Positions 1-8,317 of a stretch of 64,000 nt of DNA are shown here, piece after piece (the stretch's first letter is position 1; each line of letters begins with the position of its first letter). Origin of the DNA: JACCXG01 sp963785755 (GTDB lineage Bacteria; Acidobacteriota; Vicinamibacteria; Vicinamibacterales; 2-12-FULL-66-21). Under the pieces are notes generated by a model. That model was given only the letters and a program-made list of their open reading frames with translations, made no database searches and was not told where the DNA came from. Where the stretch lies: the NCBI GenBank assembly GCA_963785755.1, contig CAWAXG010000073.1, positions 124,001 to 188,000 of the forward strand. Direction: 5' to 3'. The translations under genes were made by a program, and so were the position numbers.

Positions 1-2
1 CC

Positions 3-314
3 GATGAAGCGACTGTGTTGACCACTGACAAGCCGCTCAAGTTCGGGACCCTGAGCCTTGCCCCCGGCAGCTACACGATCAACACGCAGCCGGGAGACGC
101 GTGGCAGTTGATCATCGGCAAGCTCGGCAAGCCTGGTCAGTGGGGTGTTCCCTACAACGCCTCGCTGGAGATCGGGCGGGCGCCCATGCAGATCACGAAA
201 GCCAAAGCTCCCGTCGAGCAGGTCACGATTTCGGTCGACGATACCCCCGCCGGCGCGACGCTCCGGGTCGAATGGGGTAACGCCCGAGCCACGATTCCCT
301 TCACGGTAGGATAG
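3..314 (+). CDS. DUF2911 family protein, C-terminal part (cut by window edge)
   Basis: The reading frame is open from base 3 and starts outside the window; the first visible residues are DEATVLTTDKPLKFG. That motif, followed by a segment reading LAPGSYTINTQPGD and a WQLIIGK strand, is typical of DUF2911, a beta-rich exported family common in Bacteroidetes and Acidobacteria. About 104 residues are visible, ending at TAG 312-314. A GTG at base 15 could be mistaken for the start, but the family motif continues upstream of it. The function of the family is not established. A strong hairpin follows 25 bases after the stop. Confidence 0.8.
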   Translation, partial: DEATVLTTDKPLKFGTLSLAPGSYTINTQPGDAWQLIIGKLGKPGQWGVPYNASLEIGRAPMQITKAKAPVEQVTISVDDTPAGATLRVEWGNARATIPFTVG

Positions 315-338
315 GCAGCCGACGATCCGCGCGCTGTG

Positions 339-385
339 GGTGAACCGCGCACGCGCTGAAGATGTTCATCGCGTGCCGGTTCACC
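339..385 (+). terminator. Hairpin after the DUF2911 gene
   Basis: An inverted repeat of about 16 bp with one bulged base (GGTGAACCGCGCACGCG at 339-355 against CGCGTGCCGGTTCACC at 370-385) encloses a 14-base loop, 25 bases after the stop codon. No T-run follows, so it is either a T-less terminator or a 3'-end stabiliser. The rest of 315-494 holds no gene that I can support. Confidence 0.5.
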
Positions 386-494
386 ACCGTGCGACTCACC
401 TTCCAGACCTGATCTCTCCGGTTCAGCGGCTGGTTGAAACCCGCCTTCTGGAGGCGGCGACAGGGACTGAGCCCTGAGGATTGTGTGGAGGCGC

Positions 495-908
495 TCAGCG
501 GGCCCGGACAGACGCGTCACCACGCCGCCTGGCAAGCACCGACGCTCCGCGACGGGTCTTCACCGGCGCCGCTGCCGCTCTGGCGCTTTCGGCATCAGCA
601 GCCACCCACTTCTCCGCCCAATGCGCGATCGCCGTCAAGGCGGGCGCCAGGGCGCGCCCTTTCGAGGTCAGCGAATACTCGACCCTGACCGGCGTCTCGG
701 GGACGACCGTGCGCGCCACGATTTCTTCCTCTTCGAGCTCGCGGAGTCGCTCGGACAACATGCGGTCGGTGATGTCGGGAATCGCCGACCGAAGCTCTGC
801 GTAGCGCGACGGCCCGTTGAGCAGGATCTGGATGATCGCGCCCGACCACCGGCGGCCGATCAGCTCGACTGCCTTGTGAAACCGTGCGCACAACCCGGGC
901 GATGACAT
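495..908 (-). CDS. HxlR family winged-helix transcriptional regulator
   Basis: A 137-residue protein with the HxlR fold: the family motif IGRRWSGAIIQILLNGPSRY near residues 17-36, then a recognition helix (TDRMLSERLRELEEEEIV) and a wing (RVEYSLTSKGRALAPAL). It probably acts as a dimeric repressor or activator. It is transcribed divergently from the yceI-type gene, with 99 bases between the start codons. That gap is AT-rich and contains a palindrome, so autoregulation and control of the neighbour are likely (inference). The last 25 residues, rich in Arg and Ala, lie beyond the usual domain. Usual length for the family is 110-150 residues. Confidence 0.88.
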   Translation of the reverse strand: MSSPGLCARFHKAVELIGRRWSGAIIQILLNGPSRYAELRSAIPDITDRMLSERLRELEEEEIVARTVVPETPVRVEYSLTSKGRALAPALTAIAHWAEKWVAADAESARAAAAPVKTRRGASVLARRRGDASVRAR

Positions 909-935
909 GCCCCCATTCTACCAGGAAAGGAGGAC

Positions 936-975
936 TTGACGTGCGTAACATTAAAAAGTATAGTTATATGCATAT
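936..975 (+). promoter_or_regulatory. Promoter of the YceI gene with overlapping palindrome
   Basis: TTGACG (936-941) and TATAGT (959-964) are separated by exactly 17 bp, a near-consensus sigma70 promoter. The 10-bp perfect palindrome ATATGCATAT (966-975) starts 2 bases after the -10 box, covering the expected transcription start. It is the most AT-rich patch in this part of the window and the natural operator for the divergent HxlR regulator (inference). Confidence 0.65.
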
Positions 976-1007
976 TGAGAAGTTACTAGCCAGAAAGAAG
1001 GAGAATC

Positions 1008-1574
1008 ATGAGTGCCACCGTTCAGACCGCAGCCGCCCGCACCACCTGGGCCGTCGATCCCGTTCACTCCAGCGTCGAGTTCGCCGTTCGCCACCTGATG
1101 ATTACGACCGTCAAAGGGCGATTCGCCGAGGTTCAGGGCGACGTCGTCCTCGACGCGCTCGATCCCGCCGGATCCTCGGCGAACATCACGATTGCCGTCG
1201 CCAGCATCGACACACGCGAACCCCAGCGTGACGCGCACCTGCGCTCCGCCGACTTCTTCGAGGTGGATCGCTACCCGACGATGACGTTTCGCAGCACCCG
1301 GGTGGCCGGACACTCACCCGAAGCCTTTACCTTGATCGGGGATCTGACCATTCACGGAGTCACCCGCGAGGTGGCGCTCGACGTGACGTCCGAAGGACGT
1401 TCGAAGGATCCGTGGGGCGGTCAGCGAGCGGGTTTTTCGGCCACGACCAGGATCAAGCGGAGTGACTACGAGCTCACCTGGAATCAGCTGCTCGAAACCG
1501 GTGGCCTCGCGGTCAGTGACGAGGTGAAGATCTCACTCGACATCCAGCTCGTGAACAAAGGGGATCAGGCCTGA
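1008..1574 (+). CDS. YceI family protein
   Basis: A 188-residue lipocalin-like beta-barrel protein of the YceI family, which binds polyisoprenoid or other amphiphilic ligands. Diagnostic segments are WAVDPVHSSVEFAVRHLMI near the N terminus, VKGRFAEVQGDV, DAHLRSADFFEVDRYPTMTF in the middle and LTIHGVTREVALDV. No signal peptide is apparent, so the protein should be cytoplasmic, as in the paralogues often paired with HxlR or MarR regulators. An AAGGAG ribosome-binding site lies just upstream of the ATG. A hairpin follows the stop. The divergent partner is an HxlR regulator; such pairs are often electrophile- or oxidant-responsive (inference). Confidence 0.92.
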   Translation: MSATVQTAAARTTWAVDPVHSSVEFAVRHLMITTVKGRFAEVQGDVVLDALDPAGSSANITIAVASIDTREPQRDAHLRSADFFEVDRYPTMTFRSTRVAGHSPEAFTLIGDLTIHGVTREVALDVTSEGRSKDPWGGQRAGFSATTRIKRSDYELTWNQLLETGGLAVSDEVKISLDIQLVNKGDQA

Positions 1575-1607
1575 GACCGGCCATGATCAGGCTGCTGCGC
1601 GATGCCG

Positions 1608-1636
1608 GCTGCGCCGGGGCATACCCCGGGCGCAGC
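1608..1636. terminator. Bidirectional hairpin between convergent genes
   Basis: GCTGCGCCGGGG (1608-1619) pairs with CCCCGGGCGCAGC (1624-1636) around a CATA loop, with a one-base bulge. It sits between the convergent yceI-type gene (ends 1574) and the M56 gene (ends 1666). There is no T-run; a shared terminator is inferred from position. Confidence 0.5.
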
Positions 1637-1665
1637 GTCATCCGCGTTCGAGGTGCGGCCTCGGG

Positions 1666-3339
1666 TCAGGGCTTGACCGAGAAGTTCATCGTTGCGGTGA
1701 TCGTGACTTCGATCGGTACGCAGTTGAGCAGCGTCGGCGTGAACTGCCATTGCTCGAACGCGTCGAGCGCTGCCCGTTCGAGCTCCACATGCGGTGAGCG
1801 CAACACTTTCGCCTGGGTGACCGAGCCGTCGGTCGCCACCCGTCCTTCGAGCACGACGACGCCCTCGAGCTTGCCATCGGGATCCGGATACACGGGGTTG
1901 ACGTTTCCGATCTTCGTTGGCGGGCGGAGCTGACCCCCGGCTCCTGACGCCGTGCATGCCGCGATGGTTCGGTCGACCGCGAGTGGATCCACGCTTCGCG
2001 GCTTCGGAGAATCGGCTCGCGCGCCCGCCGTTGACGAGCCCTGGATTGTGACCGTCTCGGTGAGAGAGCCGACCTTCATCGCGATGTCCTGGCGCGCCCG
2101 CCTCGGCTGCAGCGCCATCGTCGTCCTGAACGTCTGGAATCCCGGCACCGCGGCCTCGAGCTGATACTGCCCCGCCGGCACGCCGACGAACTCGAACTGC
2201 CCGAGGTCGTCGCTCCGGACCTCGTGCTTCGCCTGATTGCCGATGTTCGTCAGCGACACTGTCACCGCGGGGATTCCCCTGCTCTGGGGATCCAGCACCG
2301 TGCCGGACAAGCCGGCAAACGCCTGCGCGTCGGCGCGGAAGCCGCCGACGATAGCGGTCACAGCCAGCAGCCCGACGAGCGTCGCCAGCCGGCCCGTTCG
2401 GCTGAGCGGGACCCGATTGACATGGGAGTTCAGCATTGCCGTGACTCTCCTTTCGAGGCTTCCTGGCCGTGCCATGCCCGGCGCGGTTGCTTCATTCAGC
2501 CATTGCACACGATGCCTGCGGGCCGCCCTGGCGAGATCCAGCAGATGTCCCGCGTACTCCGGTCCCTCGACCCCAAGACTCAAGACGACGTCATCGCAGG
2601 CCTGTTCGCTTTCCTGGCGGAGACGCCGGCTCGCCATCCACACGAGCGGGTTGAACCAGTAGACGCACCGCAGGAGCTCGGCACCGAGCTGCGCGACCCA
2701 ATCTCCCCGCTGGACGTGCGCGAGCTCGTGACCGAGCACGATCCGGATCCGTGCTTCCGGCCAGTCATGCGCTCCAGACGGCAGAATGACTTTTGGACGC
2801 CACAGCCCCCACGTGACCAGCAGGCTCGGATGATTGCTCTGCAGGATCGCGATGGGCCGCCGGATGCCGTAACGGACGGCAATCTGCCGGGCATGTTCAG
2901 CCCATCTGCCTGACTGGAGCCGGCACGATCGCAAAGCCAGCCAACGGAGCCGACCGAGACCCACCAGCACGAAGAAGAGCCCGGTCGCAGCGCCGGTCAA
3001 CCAGACGACGCGGGCGCTCCGTGTGAGGGACGCCATCGAGAATGAACCGGACGACGGCTGCCGCGGTTCGGTGAAGGTCCATGACGCCTGCTGCTGCGGC
3101 CTCGTCACGGATGTTGCCGGCAAAACGATCGAGGCGCTCTTGGGCGATCCGCCGATCGAATTTCCCCAGGCGGGGACAACCAGCTCGAAGACGGGTACCG
3201 CGGCCGCGCAGGCGATCGCCGCACTCAGGACCCAATGCCGCAGCGCCGATGATCGCGTCGTCATGAGACGCGCGACACACAGACCCGACAGGATGATGAG
3301 GGAGACTTTGATCATGGCCGCTCCTTCGTCGCTGATCAT
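1666..3339 (-). CDS. M56/BlaR1-type membrane metallopeptidase with carboxypeptidase-regulatory and TonB C-terminal domains
   Basis: A 557-residue membrane protein. The N-terminal half has membrane segments and the M56 zinc motif HELAH at about residues 204-208, followed by a conserved EQACDDVVLSLG segment. In BlaR1/MecR1 this protease relieves BlaI repression. Instead of a penicillin-binding sensor, the C-terminal half has a carboxypeptidase-regulatory-like beta-sandwich (about 340-430, from LSGTVLDPQSRGIPAVTVSL) and a TonB-C-like domain (about 470-557, with GVVVLEGRVATDGSVTQAKV). It overlaps the upstream blaI gene by ATGA, so the two are translationally coupled. A second start, 24 bases downstream at 3315, has an equally good AAGGAG site, so the protein may be 8 residues shorter. 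Confidence 0.88.
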   Translation of the reverse strand: MISDEGAAMIKVSLIILSGLCVARLMTTRSSALRHWVLSAAIACAAAVPVFELVVPAWGNSIGGSPKSASIVLPATSVTRPQQQASWTFTEPRQPSSGSFSMASLTRSARVVWLTGAATGLFFVLVGLGRLRWLALRSCRLQSGRWAEHARQIAVRYGIRRPIAILQSNHPSLLVTWGLWRPKVILPSGAHDWPEARIRIVLGHELAHVQRGDWVAQLGAELLRCVYWFNPLVWMASRRLRQESEQACDDVVLSLGVEGPEYAGHLLDLARAARRHRVQWLNEATAPGMARPGSLERRVTAMLNSHVNRVPLSRTGRLATLVGLLAVTAIVGGFRADAQAFAGLSGTVLDPQSRGIPAVTVSLTNIGNQAKHEVRSDDLGQFEFVGVPAGQYQLEAAVPGFQTFRTTMALQPRRARQDIAMKVGSLTETVTIQGSSTAGARADSPKPRSVDPLAVDRTIAACTASGAGGQLRPPTKIGNVNPVYPDPDGKLEGVVVLEGRVATDGSVTQAKVLRSPHVELERAALDAFEQWQFTPTLLNCVPIEVTITATMNFSVKP

Positions 3340-3725
3340 CGCCGCTCCTTCGCCGCTTTCGCGACCAGTTCGGCTATGCGCCCGAGCTCGTCCTCCGAGA
3401 CGCGGGTGCCTTCCCCGCCGAGCACGGCCGCGACGACTTTTTCAGCGGAGCCGTCGAAGAACGTCTCGACCAGGTGCCGCAGCGCGGACTTCCGTGCCGA
3501 ATGCCGCGGGACGGCCGGCATGTAGACGAACCGCAGCCCCTGCTCTTCGTGGCGCACGTGTCCTTTTTCCTCGAGCACGCGCAGCTGGGTGCGGACGGTG
3601 GACGAGTTCGGCTTGCCGGGCAGCTCGGCCATCACCCCGGCCGCGGTCGCCCGGCCGCGCCGGAAGAGGATGTCCATGATCTGCCGCTCGCGGCGGGTCA
3701 GGGTCGCGAAGTGGGGCTTGGCCAT
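3336..3725 (-). CDS. BlaI/MecI/CopY family transcriptional repressor
   Basis: A 129-residue winged-helix repressor. The helix-turn-helix lies in LTRRERQIMDILFRRGRAT and the recognition region reads NSSTVRTQLRVLEEKGHVRH. The C-terminal dimerisation segment includes ALRHLVETFFDGSAEKVVAAVL. It is cotranscribed with the M56 protease, whose start overlaps its stop. By analogy with BlaI, proteolysis triggered by the M56 partner would derepress the operon (known for the family, inferred here). A 16-bp inverted repeat lies 4 bases upstream of the ATG. Confidence 0.93.
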   Translation of the reverse strand: MAKPHFATLTRRERQIMDILFRRGRATAAGVMAELPGKPNSSTVRTQLRVLEEKGHVRHEEQGLRFVYMPAVPRHSARKSALRHLVETFFDGSAEKVVAAVLGGEGTRVSEDELGRIAELVAKAAKERR

Positions 3726-3729
3726 AGAG

Positions 3730-3765
3730 TGTTATGTTTATAACAGCAAGCGATAAAAATAACAA
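3730..3765 (-). promoter_or_regulatory. blaI promoter and operator
   Basis: Read on the minus strand, TTGTTA (3765-3760) and TATAAA (3742-3737) are spaced by 17 bp. The inverted repeat TGTTAT-N4-ATAACA (3730-3745) overlaps the -10 box and ends 4 bases before the blaI ATG. The position is right for autorepression by BlaI. Confidence 0.65.
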
Positions 3766-3805
3766 CCATGAAAAACGGGTGGGTCCCGCCGGGTGCCGGG
3801 CAGGC

Positions 3806-4168
3806 TCAGGCCTTGCGGGATGCCGGGCCGAGCACGCGCATGATCGCTGCCGCGATCCGCCGCCACTCCCCTTCTTCGTGGGTCAGCTGTTTCCTGCCGG
3901 CGCGCGTCAGCGTGTAGAACCGCGCCTTGCGGTTGTTCTGCGACGTCCCCCACTCGGCGGAGATGAAGCCGCGCTCCTCCAGCCGCTGCAGCGCCGGGTA
4001 GAGCGATCCGTGGTCGACGATGAGCACGTCGTCCGACTGCAGCTGAATGGCGCGGGCAATCCCCTGCCCGTGTTCGGGCCCGAAGATCAGCGTGCGCAGG
4101 ATCAGCAGGTCGAGCGTGCCCTGCAGGTGGGCGCTGTGCTCGCGGTCGGTGCGTTTGCGAATCGACAT
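3806..4168 (-). CDS. PadR family transcriptional regulator
   Basis: A 120-residue PadR-type winged helix: LQGTLDLLILRTLIFGPEHG at the N terminus, the family hallmark DHGSLYPALQRLEERGFI, and a wing reading KARFYTLTRAGRKQL. I chose ATG 4168 rather than the in-frame ATG at 4213 because a near-consensus promoter (4176-4203) lies inside the longer frame and its start point falls 0-2 bases before ATG 4168. The transcript would therefore be leaderless. It is divergent from an ADOP permease gene; PadR-ADOP pairing is characteristic of Acidobacteriota. It probably represses itself and the permease gene (inference). Confidence 0.9.
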   Translation of the reverse strand: MSIRKRTDREHSAHLQGTLDLLILRTLIFGPEHGQGIARAIQLQSDDVLIVDHGSLYPALQRLEERGFISAEWGTSQNNRKARFYTLTRAGRKQLTHEEGEWRRIAAAIMRVLGPASRKA

Positions 4169-4175
4169 CCGGACG

Positions 4176-4203
4176 AGTATCGCCCTTTCAGGTAGAATGT
4201 CAA
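4176..4203 (-). promoter_or_regulatory. padR promoter giving a leaderless message
   Basis: On the minus strand, TTGACA (4203-4198) and GATACT (4181-4176) are separated by 16 bp. The expected transcription start is at about 4169, immediately before the ATG at 4168. The block TTGACATTC resembles the promoter of the third padR gene near 54.14 kb. Confidence 0.6.
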
Positions 4204-4252
4204 CCCAAAACATGGCATGCTAACCGCGAGCGGCCGCCCGCTGGCGGTGAAT

Positions 4253-4347
4253 GCCGCCGCAAGAATGCCGCTCCAGGCCGCGAGGAGGCGGCCGGCCAGC
4301 GAAGGCTGTCGCCGCAAGAATGCCCCCTGGCTGCGAGGAGGCCGTCC
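4253..4347 (+). repeat. Imperfect tandem repeat in the leader of the ADOP gene
   Basis: Two copies about 55 bases apart (from 4253 and from 4308) share the pattern GCCGCAAGAATGCC...GCGAGGAGG; a third GAGGAG follows at about 4350 just before the ADOP start codon. Each unit contains an ATG and a Shine-Dalgarno-like GAGGAGG, so only start-codon choice separates leader from gene. Confidence 0.55.
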
Positions 4348-4360
4348 GCGAGGAGGAGCA

Positions 4361-6889
4361 ATGCCCAGGTCCGATGAGGATTTCAGCCGCGAGGTCGAGG
4401 CGCACCTCCAGCACGAGACCGATCGGCTGATCGCCGACGGGGTCTCGCCGGAGGAGGCGCGTCGCGCCGCGCGGCGCGCCTTCGGCAACGTCGCCCGCGT
4501 CTCCGAGCGCTTCTATGAGTCGCGGCGGGTGCTCTGGCTGGATCATCTGCGACACGACGTGCGGTGCGCGTTTCGCAGCATCGGCAGGACACCGATCGCC
4601 TGTGCGGTCGCTGTTGCGTCGCTCGCCGCGGGCATCGCCGCCACTACCGCGACCCTGACCGTCCGCAACGCGATCTTCTACAATCCGCCTCCGCTCTATC
4701 GCGATCCGGGACAGCTGTCGACCGTTTCCATCAGCCGGCCCGATCGGCCGCGTGACCGCGTTTCGGGCGCGCTCTTTCAGACGTGGCAAGGGGACGCCGA
4801 GCGCGCCGCGCAACTGGCAGCGGCGGCGCCTTCGCGTCCCGTGGAAATCCGTGCCGGCGATCGAACCGAGATGGTGGGGCTTCGTGCGGTGACGCCCAAC
4901 CTCTTTGCCGTGCTCGGCGTTCAGCCGGCGCTCGGCCGATCGTTCGACTCCGGAGCCGCGGCCGACGGCCCGCCTCCTGTCGTCTTGAGCGACCGCGTCT
5001 GGCAGAACGTGTTCGAGCAGAACGCCGGCGTGCTCGGAACGATCATCTCGATCGACCAGCAGCCATACACCGTCGTCGGCGTCATGCCGAGGCGGTTCTG
5101 GTTCGGCAGAACGGATGCGCCGGTGTGGACAGCGGCGCGCCCGGAATCGTTGGCCAGCGCTCCGGCGGTCGACGTCGTCGTCCGGCGGCCACACGATGTC
5201 AGCCCTTCGGCGCTCGCCGAGCGGCTGCAGCGGGACACGCGCGCCTACCTGGCGGCCCAACCGGGCGAGGTGAGCGATCTTCGCGTGCTCGTAGCTCAGG
5301 TCGGCGGCACCGGTCTCGGCAGTCAGATCGCCGTCGTGATTCCCTGGATGCTCGGCATGGCGGTGCTGCTGACCGTGCTCATCGCCTGCGCAAACGTCGG
5401 GATCCTGATGTTCGCGCGATGGACCAGCCGCGAACGCGAGATGGCCATCCGCTCCTCGCTGGGCGCCGGCCGCGGGCGGGCGATCGCGCTGCTCCTGACC
5501 GAATCGATCATCCTGGCGCTCGGCGGTGGCGTGCTGGGGGTGTGCGCCACTTTCGCGCTTCGCGGCCTGCTCGTGAGAAATGCTCCGGGGGCAGCCGACG
5601 TCGACCTCTCGATCGACACCGTGGTGCTGATCCAGTCGGCGATCGCCGCGCTCGTGGCGGGCGCACTCGCCGGCATTGCCCCCGCGATTCACGAGACCCG
5701 GCGGCTGCAGACGAATCCGCTCCGGGGGCTCGTGACGTCCGATCGCAGCCGGCAGCGCTGGCGTCACGCGCTGGTCGTTCTCGAGATCTCCGTCACGGTC
5801 GCGCTGATGGTGGTGGCTGGGGCACACGTCGACGCCTCGCGCCGGATGCTGACGGGAGACCTTGGCTTCGATCCCGCGCCGTTGTTGACCGCGCGGGTCG
5901 AGAACCAGGCTGGCGTGGACGTCGGGGAGGTACTCGATACCGTCCGCCGCGTCCCCGGTATCGTGACCGTCGCGGCGGCAACGGCCGCGCCGATGGCGAT
6001 GACCGCCGAATCGGTTCGCGTCGGCAACGCGGAAGGAACGATGACGGCGAATGCGGAACGGGCGCTCATCAGCGCGGATTACTTTGCCGCGCTCGGCCTC
6101 CCGCTCCGCGCCGGCCGCACCTTCGTCGACGCGGACCTGTCGGTTCCTTCCCGGATCGCTATCGTCGACGAAACGTTGATGCGGCAACTCTGGTCTGGCC
6201 GAGACGGTGACGCCAGGCGCGTGGTGCTCGAGGGGACGTCCTATGAAGTCGTCGGCGTGGTCGGATCGCATGCGGCGAGGCCTCTGGGCGGGCCGGTGCC
6301 GCGGTTGTATCTGCCGTTCCGCGTGAAAGAGAAGCCTCCCGTGAGCGTGCAGATCATCGCTCGGGCGGCTGCCGATCCCTCGCTCGCCGCGCGCGGCATC
6401 CGCCAGGAAGTACGCGGTCTCCGCGCCACGTATGCGGTGCCGTTCTCGTTCGCGTATCGAGCAGTGATCGAGGTCGGCGCGCAGGAAGTGATGAGCATGA
6501 CGTACGTGATGAGCCCGCTGCTCGGGATCGGCTTGTTCCTGACCGCGACCGGCATCTTCGGCGTGCTGGCGTTTACGATTTCCCGGCGCACGACCGAACT
6601 GGCCCTTCGTGTCGCGCTTGGCGCTCCGCAGTCGTCGATTGTGCGGCGAGTGGTCGTGCACACACTCGCGCTCCTCGCCATCGGGTCAGCGGCCGGCGCT
6701 GGCGGCACGTTCGCGCTGACGCGTCTCGTGCGTGCGGCGGGTGGCGGGGGCACGCCATTCGATACTCCGGGCTTTGCCGCGTTCGCGATCCCGGTCCTAA
6801 TCATCTTGTTGGTCGGCATCGTCGCAACATGGATTCCGACACGGCGGGCGCTCGCGATCGATCCGGCGAGGCTGCTGCGGGCCGAGTGA
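4361..6889 (+). CDS. ADOP-type ABC transporter permease (MacB/FtsX family)
   Basis: An 842-residue permease with the ADOP plan: an N-terminal helical tag (EDFSREVEAHLQ, then EEARRAARRAFGNVA), a first transmembrane helix, a large MacB-like periplasmic domain, three FtsX helices, then a second periplasmic domain and FtsX set ending in WIPTRRALAIDPARLLRAE. There is no ATP-binding domain, hence 'orphan'. The substrate is unknown. The start at 4361 is chosen for the adjacent GAGGAGGAG site and because the family tag begins there; an in-frame ATG at 4217 lies within repeated leader sequence. It is divergent from a PadR gene. Confidence 0.9.
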   Translation: MPRSDEDFSREVEAHLQHETDRLIADGVSPEEARRAARRAFGNVARVSERFYESRRVLWLDHLRHDVRCAFRSIGRTPIACAVAVASLAAGIAATTATLTVRNAIFYNPPPLYRDPGQLSTVSISRPDRPRDRVSGALFQTWQGDAERAAQLAAAAPSRPVEIRAGDRTEMVGLRAVTPNLFAVLGVQPALGRSFDSGAAADGPPPVVLSDRVWQNVFEQNAGVLGTIISIDQQPYTVVGVMPRRFWFGRTDAPVWTAARPESLASAPAVDVVVRRPHDVSPSALAERLQRDTRAYLAAQPGEVSDLRVLVAQVGGTGLGSQIAVVIPWMLGMAVLLTVLIACANVGILMFARWTSREREMAIRSSLGAGRGRAIALLLTESIILALGGGVLGVCATFALRGLLVRNAPGAADVDLSIDTVVLIQSAIAALVAGALAGIAPAIHETRRLQTNPLRGLVTSDRSRQRWRHALVVLEISVTVALMVVAGAHVDASRRMLTGDLGFDPAPLLTARVENQAGVDVGEVLDTVRRVPGIVTVAAATAAPMAMTAESVRVGNAEGTMTANAERALISADYFAALGLPLRAGRTFVDADLSVPSRIAIVDETLMRQLWSGRDGDARRVVLEGTSYEVVGVVGSHAARPLGGPVPRLYLPFRVKEKPPVSVQIIARAAADPSLAARGIRQEVRGLRATYAVPFSFAYRAVIEVGAQEVMSMTYVMSPLLGIGLFLTATGIFGVLAFTISRRTTELALRVALGAPQSSIVRRVVVHTLALLAIGSAAGAGGTFALTRLVRAAGGGGTPFDTPGFAAFAIPVLIILLVGIVATWIPTRRALAIDPARLLRAE

Positions 6890-6974
6890 AACGGGCCCCC
6901 GCCGAATTCAGTCCTCCGTCTCTCCGCCTTTCAGGGGATGCGGGAGCGCTCTGCCGGCGCGTAGACTGCTCCGC

Positions 6975-8317
6975 ATGCAGGTGCCGCCGCGACCCGAGGC
7001 CATCGACAGCCAGCTTGTCTTTCGTCTGTACGCGTGGATCGCGCTGCCAGTAGGTCTCGCCCTTTACGCCTGGGGTCCAATGGCGCTCGTCGGACTTCAC
7101 GTTCCCGGCCTGCCTTTCGGGCGTGCGGCGATTCTCCGCTCAGCCGCAGCCATACTCGCGGCCACCGGCATGTGCGCTCTCGGCTTCGCCGGCGTCACGG
7201 ATCCGATCTCGCGGCGTAACGGCCTGGCCTGGTTCGCCGGCGCTCACATCCTGTTCGGACTGCTGTTCCTGGGGCAATGGATCGCGATCTTTTCCCTGGT
7301 GCTGCCGCCGTACGTCGGATGGATGGCGTTGACTGCAGGCGTCGTGCTCTTTTACCTCGCCTTCACCGGGCCCGGGACGAATCTCGGCAGAATGTCGCTG
7401 CGGATCCAGGAGGAAGACGGGGTCATGAAGCACGACCGGAGCGCACTGCGACTGCGAAGCCGTCCGTCACTCGACGCGCTGCGCTCGCAGTACGAGCAGC
7501 AGATTCGCCGGGCCGTCCGGCAGGAAGAGCGCGCCAGGCTGGCGCGGGACCTCCATGATGCGGTGAAGCAGCAGCTTTTCGTGATACAGACGGCGGCGGC
7601 AACGGCGCAGACGCGGTTCGACACCGATGCGACGGCGCCAGGATCGCCATCGAGCAGGTCCGATCCTCGACCCGCGAGGCGATGACTGAAATGAACGTCA
7701 TGCTCGACCAGCTGCAGGCCGCGCCGCTCGAGAACACGGGTCTAATCGCCTCGCTGCGACAGCAGTGCGAAGCGCTCGGATTCCGCACCGGCGCGGAAGT
7801 GGCGTTCGAACCGGGCGCGTTGCCAGCCGAGACGGCGCTCCCGCCTGGCGCGCGCGAGGCGGTGCTTCGCGCGGCGCAGGAAGCCCTTTCGAATGTCGCC
7901 CGTCACGCACGCGCGAAGACGGTGCAGGTAGCCCTGGCCGTGGAAGGTCCGGATCTGGTCTTGACGGTGCGCGACGATGGCAGTGGAATCGCGGCGAAGC
8001 CGGGCTCGAGCGGAATGGGGATGGCCAATCTTGCCGCGCGCGCTCAGGAAATCGGCGGACGCTTCGAGTTGGACAGCGTCGCACATCGCGGAACGACCGT
8101 GCGCTTTGCGGTTCCCTGCGGCCATCTCCCCGCAGGCGACTACCTGAAACGTGCGGCGCTCTGGGGCCTGGTGTTGCTTGGCGGCGCCGCGCTGTTGTTT
8201 GTCGGGGCACCGCGGCTGAAGCCATGGGGCGCAACCTCGGCGGCCATCGCCCTCATTGCGGTCATGCGCTACGCCGTCGCCGGCTACCGTGTGCGTCGTG
8301 GCGGGCTGCCCGCGTGA
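6975..8317 (+). CDS. Membrane histidine kinase, HisKA_3/NarX type (one frameshift)
   Basis: The first part (6975-about 7640) has four or five transmembrane helices and a HisKA_3 dimerisation helix with the phospho-acceptor segment RLARDLHDAVKQQLFV. The frame then shifts at about 7638; the other frame continues with ARIAIEQVRSSTREAMTEM and the HATPase domain (EAVLRAAQEALSNVARHA, then VRDDGSGI and GSSGMGMANLAARAQEIGG). Two further hydrophobic helices close the protein, which is unusual for a kinase C terminus. The shift equals one deletion or two insertions and may be an assembly error. The stop overlaps the response-regulator GTG, so the pair is one operon. Confidence 0.83.

Noticed and set aside
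4217..4360. Upstream ATG giving a 48-residue N-terminal extension of the ADOP protein
   Set aside because: The extra residues come from repeated leader sequence, do not match the family, and the GAGGAG site fits ATG 4361.
4220..6661. A long minus-strand open frame opposite the ADOP gene
   Set aside because: Its residues are rich in Arg, His and Asp with no domain pattern; it is the antisense of a clear permease. Similar long antisense frames opposite the PVC-type cytochrome (34779-37232, plus) and SecDF (54568-56868, minus) were rejected for the same reason.
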